Shown here one piece after another: positions 26,452-34,722 of a stretch of 50,599 nucleotides of DNA; the stretch's first letter is position 1; each line of letters begins with the position of its first letter. Source of the stretch: MGNI01 sp964353875 (lineage in GTDB: Bacteria > Chloroflexota > Anaerolineae > Anaerolineales > E44-bin32); assembly GCA_964353875.1 (NCBI GenBank), contig CAYGXU010000011.1:1-50599 (forward strand), in the 5' to 3' direction. Position numbers and translations under genes: made by a program. The notes under the pieces were generated by a model that was given only the letters and a program-made list of their open reading frames with translations, was not told where the DNA came from and made no database searches.

Positions 26452-27124
26452 TGTTATCCCTTTTAAAGTACGATTGCGGTTAGTATGCGGGTTCCGCCAC
26501 TTTAATTTGAGGTAGGGACGGAATACTCACTTAGAAACGAATAAACTTCGCGCATACTTGAGCGAAGGCTTTAGGTACCATCTAAAAAGGTATTGGATAC
26601 CAAATTTATTCACAATTCTAGATAATTAAATTGAGTGGTTTCCCCGGCCTAAATACGTCCAATCCTTTGTATAGCATGAATTCCGAATCCAACAAACATG
26701 ACTTAAGTCCTATTGCGAATTCTGACATCTATGGATGAATTGGGGGCCATCTAGGATTAACACCCTTAATCAAGAAGTCGCTATCAAGAAAAACGTGGAA
26801 ATCAAAGATTCTGCAGGTTGACTTTAAAGAAGTAGCTGCCTCACTTTATCTGCTATGTCTTTTTGCATGGAGTATCAAAAGATTACAGAACTTGATCCTT
26901 GGATGATGAACTGACTCAGTAGCCGCTGAGCTATCCACTTTGGCAGAATTCATTGAATGGATATCAGATTATTTCGAGGTGGGTAATCGGAAATCACCAA
27001 ATCACGGGGGTAATGATGTATCAGGGTAGAGGCGGCGATACTGAGGTGCATATTTTTTATTGGGCATTATCGCCTAGTCTGTTTTAATCTAATCTGGTGT
27101 ATTTTGTCTAGAGTTCTGACCCTT
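26452..27124. other. A/T-rich intergenic region, nothing identified
   Basis: This divergent space lies between the PKD gene and rho. No open frame with a start signal, repeat or RNA was recognised. Promoter elements for the PKD gene must lie near its proximal end, but no pair close to consensus was found. Confidence 0.5.
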
Positions 27125-27147
27125 CCACCCGCTTGCGGTGGATTTTT
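27125..27147 (+). terminator. Terminator-like hairpin upstream of rho
   Basis: CCACCCGC / GCGGTGG forms a GC-rich stem with one bulged C and a two-base loop, followed by ATTTTTG. It has no coding sequence upstream on the plus strand, and its right arm overlaps the predicted rho -35 box. Confidence 0.55.
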
Positions 27148-27161
27148 GTGCATGATATAAT
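27133..27161 (+). promoter_or_regulatory. rho promoter
   Basis: A consensus TATAAT (27156-27161) lies 17 bases after TTGCGG (27133-27138), a partial -35. Predicted transcription starts near 27168, leaving an approximately 150-base leader before rho. Long leaders are used for Rho autoregulation in other bacteria. Confidence 0.6.
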
Positions 27162-27321
27162 TTGGTCATTCCATACATCGGTTATCTATGGATATTCCCC
27201 ATCCTTAGGCCAAGGCACTAGAGTTCAGCTACACCAGCAAGTCTTGATCTATTTGGCTTAACTCGCGGTTGAACCCCAAATGCTCGTAAATTTTGACCTT
27301 GGTTGAAATATGGAGTTTTCA

Positions 27322-28596
27322 ATGAATATTGCACAACTTGAAGAAATGACCCTCACAGATCTGCGAGCGATGTCGAAAGATCTCGACATCCCGGGCGCAA
27401 GTCGGATGAAAAAGGAGGACTTGATCATAAAGATCATGCAGGCCGACGCCGAACGACGCGGATTGGAATTGCGCGGCGGGATCTTGGAAGTGATGAATGA
27501 AGGCATGGGTTTCCTGCGAGCGGATCATTACCTTCCCGGCCCCAATGATATCTATGTGTCGCAGTCCCAAATCCGGCGTTTTGGCCTCCGAACTGGAGAT
27601 ATGGTCATCGGACAAATTCGACCGCCAAAAGAGTCGGAGAAATACTTTGGGCTACTCCGGGTTGAATCGATCAATGGCATGGACCCTGAGGAACTGAAGG
27701 ATCGCCCCCGTTTTGAAGTTCTCACCCCCATCTTTCCGTTGGAACGTTTCGACCTGGAAACTGACCGCTATACTTTTACCACACGCCTACTTAATTTGGT
27801 TGCTCCGATTGGCAAGGGCCAGCGCGGTCTAATCGTCTCACCGCCCAAGGCAGGGAAGACCACCGTGCTTAAACAGATTGCCAATGCCATTTCCTTGAAA
27901 TACCCTCAAGTGCATTTGATGGTTGCCCTCATTGGAGAAAGACCGGAGGAAGTAACCGATATGGATCGCTCGGTTGATGCCGAGGTCATCTCCTCTACGT
28001 TCGATGAGCCGGTAGCTTCGCATGTAAAAGTAGCCGAGATCGCCTTGGAACGAGCGAAGCGATTGGTGGAATGCGGTCGAGACGTGGCCATCTTACTCGA
28101 TTCGATTACACGCCTGGCACGAGCTTACAACTTGATGGTGACGCCCTCCGGGAGGACGCTCTCCGGTGGTCTCGATCCAGCTGCCCTTTACCCTCCCAAG
28201 CGTTTCTTCGGTGCTGCGCGCAACCTTGAAGAGGGTGGATCCTTGACGATTATTGCTACCTGCTTGGTTGACACTGGTTCACGAATGGATGATGTGGTCT
28301 ACGAGGAGTTTAAAGGTACAGGAAATTTGGAACTGCACCTCTCTCGGAAGTTGCAGGAGCGCAGGATCTTCCCTGCATTCGATATCGAGCGCTCATCCAC
28401 CCGTCGCGAGGAGCTTCTGCTCGGTCCGGATATCACCCCGCGCGTATGGCTCATGCGACGAATGTTCTCCTACATGATTGGCACACCACCCAACGGTGCA
28501 GGGATGGATCTTACAACGGCGACTGAAGCGATCCTTCAAAAACTTGCGGAGTCGGAGAATAATCTCGAATTTCTCGAGAACCTCACCGAGAAATGA
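27322..28596 (+). CDS. rho: Transcription termination factor Rho
   Basis: This 424-residue hexameric RNA-dependent ATPase/helicase ends untranslated transcripts. The N-terminal Rho-N helical domain (MTLTDLRAMSKDLDIPG) is followed by the cold-shock-like RNA-binding fold (GGILEVMNEGMGFLRAD, near residues 53-69). Walker A is SPPKAGKTT (about 173-181); Walker B ILLDSITRLARAYN, the Q-loop SGGLDPAALYPPKRFFGAARN and the R-loop follow. The in-frame ATG at 27310 has no ribosome site; the ATG at 27322 has GGAG 7 bases upstream and is preferred. Length and domain order are normal, without the N-terminal insertion seen in actinobacteria. Confidence 0.97.
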   Translation: MNIAQLEEMTLTDLRAMSKDLDIPGASRMKKEDLIIKIMQADAERRGLELRGGILEVMNEGMGFLRADHYLPGPNDIYVSQSQIRRFGLRTGDMVIGQIRPPKESEKYFGLLRVESINGMDPEELKDRPRFEVLTPIFPLERFDLETDRYTFTTRLLNLVAPIGKGQRGLIVSPPKAGKTTVLKQIANAISLKYPQVHLMVALIGERPEEVTDMDRSVDAEVISSTFDEPVASHVKVAEIALERAKRLVECGRDVAILLDSITRLARAYNLMVTPSGRTLSGGLDPAALYPPKRFFGAARNLEEGGSLTIIATCLVDTGSRMDDVVYEEFKGTGNLELHLSRKLQERRIFPAFDIERSSTRREELLLGPDITPRVWLMRRMFSYMIGTPPNGAGMDLTTATEAILQKLAESENNLEFLENLTEK

Positions 28597-28621
28597 TCCT
28601 GAAAGTCGATTTATTAGTTGA

Positions 28622-28999
28622 CTTCGAAAGCTGAGTCCCATATTATTAGCCATAGTGGGAGTGACAATAGTCCTTCTGTGTTTCAGCCTCTTTTCGATTC
28701 AAGGAGAACTTTCTCCTGACGAATTTCTACAAAGCGTCGAGAGCGGAAGGTCCCTGGTTCAATGGCCAGGATGCATGCCTGTTATGAATGATGCTATTCT
28801 CGTAAAATAGATGAAGCCTATCACGGTCTTCACCGATCGGTCGAGAATGGAAGTTATTCAATATGCGGTCGAAGCGGGCGATCCGGACTTCACTATCGTC
28901 GCAAAATGCAATCTTATGCCGGAATCGGACCTGTGGGGGAATTATGAAACCCTCAATGATGACCCGCAACCATTCTCCGTTATTCAGCAAATGAGTTAA
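28622..28999 (+). pseudogene. Decayed LysM protein gene (relic of the M23 family next to it)
   Basis: In one frame, a hydrophobic anchor (LSPILLAIVGVTIVLLCFSL, 28631-28690) is followed by about 40 residues, an in-frame TAG (28808-28810) and then a degraded LysM domain. The relic reads RMEVIQYAVEAGDPDFTIV and later LWGNYETLNDDP. The intact neighbours read RLDIIQYKVKVGDTLFGIA and LWGNYDVLQDNP at the same places. It stops at TAA 28999, before any M23 peptidase domain, and no start codon or ribosome site remains. This is a third, older copy of the LysM-M23 tandem family that has lost its peptidase. Confidence 0.75.
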
Positions 29000-29040
29000 T
29001 TCATGGTTTGTTTTGTCATAACTTGACATAATTATCAATC

Positions 29041-29069
29041 TTGACGCTCATCTTGGCACCTGATAAGAT
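29041..29069 (+). promoter_or_regulatory. Promoter of the LysM-M23 pair
   Basis: TTGACG (29041-29046), a 17-base spacer and TAAGAT (29064-29069) give a predicted start near 29076. A CAGGAGA ribosome site follows, before the ATG at 29096. Confidence 0.7.
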
Positions 29070-29095
29070 CAAATTTATTCAGGAGACACCTTTCA

Positions 29096-30271
29096 ATGTC
29101 AGAGACCGATGCTGCACAATCCCTTAAGGCGGTAGAACAGGAACAGGGGTATGAAGCGCAGAATGCTTTTGCAAAGCCTCTCTGGTTTCGGATTGGATTG
29201 CGATGGATCGGAGGCCTGCTTGCGATTGCCTTGGTAGGCCTGGGTGTCTGGATTGATTACAGCAACTCGCTTACCAGCCGGACGGAAGTCACGCCAACTG
29301 CAGAGCAGATCAATGTCTCAGAAGAGGCGATGCTCTTGGCTGCCCTGCCGCTCGATCTAAGCAAATTGCCGCGTTACTCTCCCGCTGTAAACGAGGTTCC
29401 CGCGACCATCGCGCGGCGTACGGAATTGCATACGGTCATCCCCGAGCGACCTCGTATCGAAATCATCAAGTACCAGGTGCAAAAGGGAGATACGCTCTTT
29501 GGGATCAGTGAAAAATTCAGTCTTAAGCCTGAGACGATTCTATGGGGGAATTGGTATACGCTTGGAGGGGATCCCCACACTCTCCGGCCAGGTCAGGAGC
29601 TGAGTATCTTACCAGTAAATGGTACACTTCATGTCTGGTCTCAAGGGGAGGGATTGAATAGTGTCGCTGAGTTTTACGGTGTTGATATAGAGGAGATCCT
29701 CAACTGGCCTGGCAACAATCTTGACCCTAACATCGATCGTGCCAATCCGCCCATCGAGGAGGGGGCTGCGCTGGTTGTGCCGAATGGTCGTCGAGAGCCG
29801 CCGAGCTGGCAGATGGTACGGATTACCCGATCGAATCCCTCGGTGGCGAAGATCTTAGGTCCTGGATATTGTGGTGCTGTCTCAAGCGGTCTGATCGGCG
29901 ATGGGCTTTTCGGGTGGCCAGCTGCTTCAACGTGGATTTCCGGCTATAACTACATGCCCGGCGTACACGAAGCGATCGACATCGGTGGAAGCATTGGTAC
30001 AACAATCCTCGCCTCCGATGATGGCGTTGTTGTCTACGCGGGGTGGAACGATTGGGGTTATGGGTATGTCATCGTTTTAGATCATGGGAATGGGTGGCAA
30101 ACGCTCTATGCGCACTTAAGCCAGATCAGTGTTGGTTGTGGGCAAAGCGCTTCCCAAGGACAGACAATCGGTTCGATGGGATGCACGGGAAATTGCACTG
30201 GCCCTCATTTGCACTTTGAGATGCGTAGTGATCTTTGGGGCAGGGTAAATCCGCTCAACTTTCTACCTTAG
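29096..30271 (+). CDS. Membrane-anchored LysM-M23 peptidoglycan endopeptidase
   Basis: This 391-residue protein has a cytoplasmic N-terminus, one membrane helix (about 33-52), a linker and a LysM domain (about 124-173, YQVQKGDTLFGISEKFSL). A second, weaker LysM-like repeat (about 178-228) follows. The C-terminal M23 lysostaphin-type peptidase domain (about 285-390) carries all zinc and catalytic residues: H291-x3-D295, H340, and H371/H373 in HLHFEM. LysM binds peptidoglycan glycans, and M23 cleaves cross-bridge or stem peptides outside the membrane. A CAGGAGA ribosome site supports the start. A paralogue follows after 62 bases and a decayed one precedes it. It could act in wall remodelling at growth or division. 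Confidence 0.93.
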   Translation: MSETDAAQSLKAVEQEQGYEAQNAFAKPLWFRIGLRWIGGLLAIALVGLGVWIDYSNSLTSRTEVTPTAEQINVSEEAMLLAALPLDLSKLPRYSPAVNEVPATIARRTELHTVIPERPRIEIIKYQVQKGDTLFGISEKFSLKPETILWGNWYTLGGDPHTLRPGQELSILPVNGTLHVWSQGEGLNSVAEFYGVDIEEILNWPGNNLDPNIDRANPPIEEGAALVVPNGRREPPSWQMVRITRSNPSVAKILGPGYCGAVSSGLIGDGLFGWPAASTWISGYNYMPGVHEAIDIGGSIGTTILASDDGVVVYAGWNDWGYGYVIVLDHGNGWQTLYAHLSQISVGCGQSASQGQTIGSMGCTGNCTGPHLHFEMRSDLWGRVNPLNFLP

Positions 30272-30333
30272 TGAATTTGTTCGCCTCAATAAAGGTTTCA
30301 CGGTGCGTTTGGACGGAAAGGTTGGATGAGAAA

Positions 30334-31524
30334 ATGTCAGATGATAAAAAGCGGCGGCCTTTCTCAACTGGTTGGTTCGAAACTGCCCTGGCTGCCGCGT
30401 CTCGGTGGCTAATACAAACCAACGAAAAAATTAAAGGCGAAGTCAATCTAAAGCGTTTTCTTTGGCATTTTTCGATCTTGCTGGTCATTGCTTTAGGGGG
30501 TTGGATGGCCCAGATCGGCTTAAGCCATACACCCGAGAAGGAGAGTGAAGGTTTAAACCTGCAAATCCCGAGATCGGAACCCACTTCCCAAGATCTGAAT
30601 CAGGTGAGCATCCAGGACCTGCCTGCCTTCGCAGGCGGACCAGAAATTAAAGCCCCAGTGGGACGTTGGGTTGATGTGCATACTGTCCTTCCGAATCGGC
30701 CGAGGTTGGATATCATCCAATATAAAGTGAAGGTCGGTGACACGCTTTTCGGGATTGCTGCGAATTTCAGCCTGAAACCGGAAACAATCTTGTGGGGAAA
30801 TTATGATGTTTTACAGGACAATCCTCATAGCCTGCAGCCAGATCAAGTGTTGAACATCGCTCCCATAGACGGTACGTTACATGTTTGGGCCGAAGGGGAG
30901 GGGCTCCTCGGGGTGGCAGAATTCTATCAAGTTGGGATTGAGGATATCCTCGACTGGCCGGGGAATCGGCTAACACCGGATATTAACTTTGAAGAACCGC
31001 CAATCAAGCCCGGTGCTTTGCTCATCATCCCTGGGGGAAAACGTGAGTATGTCGATTGGAGTGCACCGAGAATCCCGCGATCTAACCCCAGTGTGGCCCG
31101 CATCCTGGGTCCGGGTTATTGTGGGCAAATCTATGATGGTCCGGTTGGAACCGGGGCGTTCATTTGGCCAGCGCCAAACCATTACCTTTCTGGGTATGAT
31201 TACACTCCTGAAACGAACCATTTTGGGATCGATATCGCTGGCGCCGAAGGCCATGCAATTTACGCCATCGATGCGGGTGTGGTTGTCTACTCCGGATGGC
31301 ATAATGGCGGCTACGGGAATGTGATTGTGCTCGACCATGGTAACGGTTGGCAATCGCTCTATGCTCATCTAAGCACAATCAACGTAGGCTGTGGAGATGG
31401 GGTCTTTCAGGGAGCAGTCATCGGTCTGATGGGAACCACTGGACGCTCGTCAGGACCGCACCTGCATTTTGAGATGCGTCACGACATTTATGGACGCGTA
31501 AATCCCTGGAACTTTTTGCCCTAG
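30334..31524 (+). CDS. Membrane-anchored LysM-M23 peptidoglycan endopeptidase (paralogue)
   Basis: This 396-residue tandem paralogue of the preceding gene has a longer basic cytoplasmic N-terminus (MSDDKKRRPF), a membrane helix at about 43-62, LysM at about 127-177 (YKVKVGDTLFGIAANFSL), a second LysM-like segment at about 183-233, and an M23 domain at about 290-396. The zinc and catalytic residues are intact: H296-x3-D300, H345, H376/H378. An in-frame start 33 codons upstream lies inside the previous gene and is not preferred; the ATG at 30334 follows a GGATGAG stretch. It is probably co-transcribed with the first copy and is followed by a hairpin terminator. Confidence 0.92.
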   Translation: MSDDKKRRPFSTGWFETALAAASRWLIQTNEKIKGEVNLKRFLWHFSILLVIALGGWMAQIGLSHTPEKESEGLNLQIPRSEPTSQDLNQVSIQDLPAFAGGPEIKAPVGRWVDVHTVLPNRPRLDIIQYKVKVGDTLFGIAANFSLKPETILWGNYDVLQDNPHSLQPDQVLNIAPIDGTLHVWAEGEGLLGVAEFYQVGIEDILDWPGNRLTPDINFEEPPIKPGALLIIPGGKREYVDWSAPRIPRSNPSVARILGPGYCGQIYDGPVGTGAFIWPAPNHYLSGYDYTPETNHFGIDIAGAEGHAIYAIDAGVVVYSGWHNGGYGNVIVLDHGNGWQSLYAHLSTINVGCGDGVFQGAVIGLMGTTGRSSGPHLHFEMRHDIYGRVNPWNFLP

Positions 31525-31609
31525 CTCGAGCGTAATCCTTGGCAAGTGAGGCGTCCACAAGTCGAATTTTGTGATTAGCTATCCCCAAGGGATGAGTTAA
31601 GCAAAGAAC

Positions 31610-31643
31610 AAAGCCGACTGGGCTTCCATGTCCGGTCGGCTTT
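31610..31643. terminator. Bidirectional terminator between convergent genes
   Basis: AAAGCCGACTGG and CCGGTCGGCTTT form a 12-bp stem with one G-T wobble and a 10-base loop. The flanking TTTAT on the plus strand and TTTGTTCTTTG on the minus strand let it serve both the LysM-M23 genes and the convergent CoA-transferase genes. Confidence 0.75.
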
Positions 31644-31784
31644 ATAGTGCCACGGGTGCCTCAGCTTGGGATACCAGAATCCTTAAAAGGACAGTGGCAA
31701 AACAAACATCTCTACTTTTCAATCGATCATTTTCTCAACGAGTATTGACATCCTCAGAAGCTTGGTCCATTTTCATGCTATTGA

Positions 31785-32552
31785 CTAAATATACAATCGA
31801 TCTTTATCTACCTCTTCCCGCAATATCCGCAGCTCCTCTTCTGTAGGAGGATAATTTTCCTCGAAATGATCAGGGACAATTAGTTCGAAGCCGGTATTCT
31901 CCAATACCTGATCCACACTCATGCCAGGCTGGGTTGCGACAAGCATCATCCGCAAAGTCCGCGGGTGATAGCCAAGGATGGCCAGATTGGTGACTACCCG
32001 GAAAGGTCCGGTCCCAGGGGACAATCCAGCAGCTTCGCGTGCGCCAGGTCCGGTGAGATATCCTGGCGTGGTGATAAAATCGACCTTCTCGACGAATCGA
32101 CGCCGGTCATGACGCATGATAGCAATGGTCTGCCAACAATGGGATCCGACATCGTTTGCACCGCCACTGCCGGGAAGACGCACTTTCGGGTGATCATGAT
32201 CTCCGATTACCGTGGAGTTGAGGTTTCCGAAGGCATCGATCTGGGCTCCGCCGAGGAAGCCGTATTCAATAAAACCGCGTTGCGCCGTCTCGACGATATC
32301 GCAAATCCCGGAGGCTGCCAATGCGCGATGGAAGGTTTGACTTCCGCCCACCGCAAGTGGCAGATTTTCCAGGATAGCGCCTGTGCCGCCGAATTCGAAG
32401 ATCGTGACCAGATTGGGGGCATGCATATGCTGGGCAAGGGAGGCGGCCAGCATGGGGATGCCTGTGCCGATGAACGCAGTGGTGTTATCGCTCATTAATC
32501 GTGAGGCGCTGCAGATGAGCAGTTCTGAGGGATTGTAAGCCTGGTTATTCAT
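31785..32552 (-). CDS. CoA-transferase family I, beta subunit
   Basis: This 255-residue subunit carries the active-site side of a two-subunit acyl-CoA:carboxylate CoA-transferase (glutaconate/3-oxoacid type). It has the FEFGGTGAILE segment (about 52-62), where the catalytic glutamate (E53) would lie, and the Gly-rich loop LPGSGGANDVGS (about 129-140). The middle and C-terminal segments VEKVDFITTPGY and VTNLAILGY are those of the GctB-like branch. Such enzymes move CoA between acids by a covalent glutamyl-CoA intermediate. The start overlaps the stop of the alpha subunit by 4 bases. The substrate cannot be read from sequence; glutaconate, 3-oxoadipate or a ring-cleavage product are all possible. 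Confidence 0.88.
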   Translation of the reverse strand: MNNQAYNPSELLICSASRLMSDNTTAFIGTGIPMLAASLAQHMHAPNLVTIFEFGGTGAILENLPLAVGGSQTFHRALAASGICDIVETAQRGFIEYGFLGGAQIDAFGNLNSTVIGDHDHPKVRLPGSGGANDVGSHCWQTIAIMRHDRRRFVEKVDFITTPGYLTGPGAREAAGLSPGTGPFRVVTNLAILGYHPRTLRMMLVATQPGMSVDQVLENTGFELIVPDHFEENYPPTEEELRILREEVDKDRLYI

Positions 32553-33526
32553 GAAACCCTCCCTCGATTTCGAATGGCCAAATTTGATAGACGCTCCTCG
32601 CCGAGCATTCTCAGATAGGCCTGATGGTCATCCAGATCGTAGATGTAACGCTTTAAATATTCCTGTGTTGTTTCCGGATCCTCTGAAGCTTTGACCCATT
32701 CCTTGATGATCTCCTCATCCCGGCGATAAAGGTAGTACATTTCGCCGGGGTGCGAGCCATAGGGAGCCTCCACAACCGCATCCACAAGGTAATAAGGGAT
32801 GATGGTGCGATCCGGTTGCTGGCGGATCATCTCGGTAGGGACGATCTCTTCGGCGCTGATGAGCAGCCTTTTCGAGGCGCGCGCCAACTCGGCACAGAAA
32901 CCACTGATCCCATCGATTTGTGCGTTACCGTACTGATCGGCGCGGTGGACATGGATCAGACCCACATCCAGGATCAGGGCAGGCAGCAGGCAAACCGGAT
33001 CGTTCGTAAAGGGACAACGCACCACCTTGGCGGCGCTGTATTTGAGGGTATCGGTGCCTAACATGGAACGGACGGGGATGAAGGGCATACCCATGGCTGC
33101 CGCTTTGAAGCGCCATGCTATCCCGGCGTTGCTCCATTCAGTGCACTTCTCCACCCGACCGCTTTCGACCTCACGCCGAAGGCAATTGGAGACCCCATAC
33201 ACCTCCAGGCCGATATAGGTGATATCCAATGCCTTCACCAGGCTTGCTGCCAGTAACAAATCCAACTCCAGCACCCCTTGGCCAGCGATGCGCAGGTCCT
33301 TCTTCCCCTGCCGGACGATCTCACGTGTCAGGGACATGGGGGCGCGCACGCTTCCGTACAGCTCGGTGCCGATGTAATCCCCATCGCGGATAAAGCGTTG
33401 GACGGCTTCCCTTTCGGACATGCGCTTATCGACCAATCCCTTTGGTTTCTTACGGTTCCATTCCCGAAAAGCCTTAATATCCGGCGGTTGGATCAGTTCG
33501 CCGATGCCTGATTCGATCACTTCCAT
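32549..33526 (-). CDS. CoA-transferase family I, alpha subunit
   Basis: This 325-residue alpha subunit partners the overlapping beta subunit. It shows the N-terminal RMSEREAVQRFIRDGDYIGTELYG block, a nucleotide-binding-like LVKALDITYIGLEVYG segment, and the VHRADQYGNAQIDG strand typical of CoA-transferase alpha chains. A GTG start at 33547 is possible, but the ATG at 33526 has AAAAAGGAGAG 8 bases before it and is chosen. It is transcribed away from the M15/CapA genes. The length, above 300, is that of GctA-like chains and longer than ScoA-type alpha chains of about 230. Confidence 0.87.
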   Translation of the reverse strand: MEVIESGIGELIQPPDIKAFREWNRKKPKGLVDKRMSEREAVQRFIRDGDYIGTELYGSVRAPMSLTREIVRQGKKDLRIAGQGVLELDLLLAASLVKALDITYIGLEVYGVSNCLRREVESGRVEKCTEWSNAGIAWRFKAAAMGMPFIPVRSMLGTDTLKYSAAKVVRCPFTNDPVCLLPALILDVGLIHVHRADQYGNAQIDGISGFCAELARASKRLLISAEEIVPTEMIRQQPDRTIIPYYLVDAVVEAPYGSHPGEMYYLYRRDEEIIKEWVKASEDPETTQEYLKRYIYDLDDHQAYLRMLGEERLSNLAIRNRGRVS

Positions 33527-33843
33527 GCCAGTCTCTCCTTTTTGCACATTTCATGCGGAAAGTGGTTAAATATGGATCATTTGTCTCCGGACTTCAGTGA
33601 GTTATTTTAATAGGCGCCCAATAAACGACCATGAGAGATGTATTTTGGGACCATGTATAGACTAGCACAGCATCGAAGAAATCACCATCCCCGCTCGAAA
33701 GCAGTTGCCTGGTAAGGGAATGTACCTATATTGCCGGTTAATAAATAGCCGACGACCGACAGAGACTATAGCCCCTTGGATGTAACAGGGTTTGAAAGAT
33801 TTTACCTTAAGAGGATGAAAACAAGGAAACCGCGGTAAAAGGA
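33527..33843. other. Intergenic region, nothing identified
   Basis: This space lies between the CoA-transferase start and repeat copy 2. It should contain the minus-strand promoter of the CoA-transferase genes, but no clear hexamer pair was found. No gene was seen. Confidence 0.45.
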
Positions 33844-33985
33844 GTAACTATTCAACCTTGTCTGCAAATGCGCCCCGCAAAGGTCTTTCTGGTAAAACAA
33901 GTCGTTGAATTTGCAGGAAATTTATACTTGAAAGGTAAGTTCGGATTGCAGAACAGACCTTTAGGATCGTTGTTTGAATAGTTAC
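33844..33985. mobile_element. 142-bp inverted-repeat element, copy 2 (MITE-like)
   Basis: The ends GTAACTATTCAA and TTGAATAGTTAC are a perfect 12-bp terminal inverted repeat. An inner pair AAAGGTCT (33879-33886) and AGACCTTT (33955-33962) is also perfectly complementary, and AATTT/AAATT lies near the centre, so the whole element can fold back on itself. The immediate flanks TAAAAGGA and AAAATGGA match at 6 of 8 positions, consistent with an aged 8-bp duplication. It is non-coding. Confidence 0.8.
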
Positions 33986-34122
33986 AAAATGGAAATGATC
34001 TACCCACGGGTATGCGATACAATTATTTCATTCAATTATAGAATGAGCCGGTTGGATGTGGATCAATCCTGCAGATTCGCCATAAGATTGAATCTTTTAG
34101 AGCTGAATGGAGCCCGTTTGGT

Positions 34123-34722
34123 ATGATTGGTTTGCTACGGTTGTACATTATCACATTCTTTATCCTTGGAGCGCCGTTCAACACGCTCGTCGATAAGGAG
34201 CATGGGCTTCCCTCTTGGTATGCGCCGGGTGAACAACAAGAGGCGAGCCAGTCGTTGGATCAGTTAATAGAAACGATTGGCTATCCCATTGATGTTATCA
34301 GCGGATTTCGATCGTATCGCGAGCAGCAGGAAGCCTATCGGCGGCTGATCTCGAAGGAAGGCTCAGAGCGGACAGAGCAGGTGATTGCGCATCCAGGACA
34401 CTCTGAGCATCAACTGGGGACAGCCTTCGATCTCGCCTGGCAAGGATTGCCGGTGGAGTTCAACGATCCGCGCAACCAGTTGTTATGGGAGGCGCTGGAG
34501 GAACATGCGTATGAGTTCGGCTTTGTTATCTCTTATCCGCTGAAGGAGATCGGCGAATGGCCGTATGACAATCACTGGTATCCGCTCGTCACGGAGTTCC
34601 GTTGGGAGCCGTGGCACATCCGCTATATTGGGGTGGAATTGGCAACCCGGATTTATCGAGCGGGTTACCTCGATCCCACCAGCACAGTCTTGCCCCAGGA
34701 TTTTTATGAACCTTGGCCGTGA
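34123..34722 (+). CDS. M15 D-alanyl-D-alanine carboxypeptidase (VanY-type)
   Basis: This 199-residue zinc peptidase trims the terminal D-Ala from peptidoglycan stem peptides. An N-terminal hydrophobic stretch (about residues 3-16) suggests export or anchoring. The catalytic core shows ISGFRSYREQQEAY (about 58-71) and SEHQLGTAFDLAW (about 91-103, the SxHxxGxAxD zinc motif with H93 and D100). Then follow a conserved Glu region and EPWHIRYIG (about 165-173) with the third ligand His. It overlaps the CapA-like gene by 17 bases, which suggests coupled translation and a common envelope role. No vanR/vanS or other resistance genes are nearby, so housekeeping wall maturation is more likely than glycopeptide resistance. 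Confidence 0.9.
   Translation: MIGLLRLYIITFFILGAPFNTLVDKEHGLPSWYAPGEQQEASQSLDQLIETIGYPIDVISGFRSYREQQEAYRRLISKEGSERTEQVIAHPGHSEHQLGTAFDLAWQGLPVEFNDPRNQLLWEALEEHAYEFGFVISYPLKEIGEWPYDNHWYPLVTEFRWEPWHIRYIGVELATRIYRAGYLDPTSTVLPQDFYEPWP

Noticed and set aside
34123..34722. Glycopeptide-resistance VanY
   Set aside because: No vanR, vanS, vanH, vanA or vanX homologue is in the neighbourhood; general M15 wall carboxypeptidase is the safer call.
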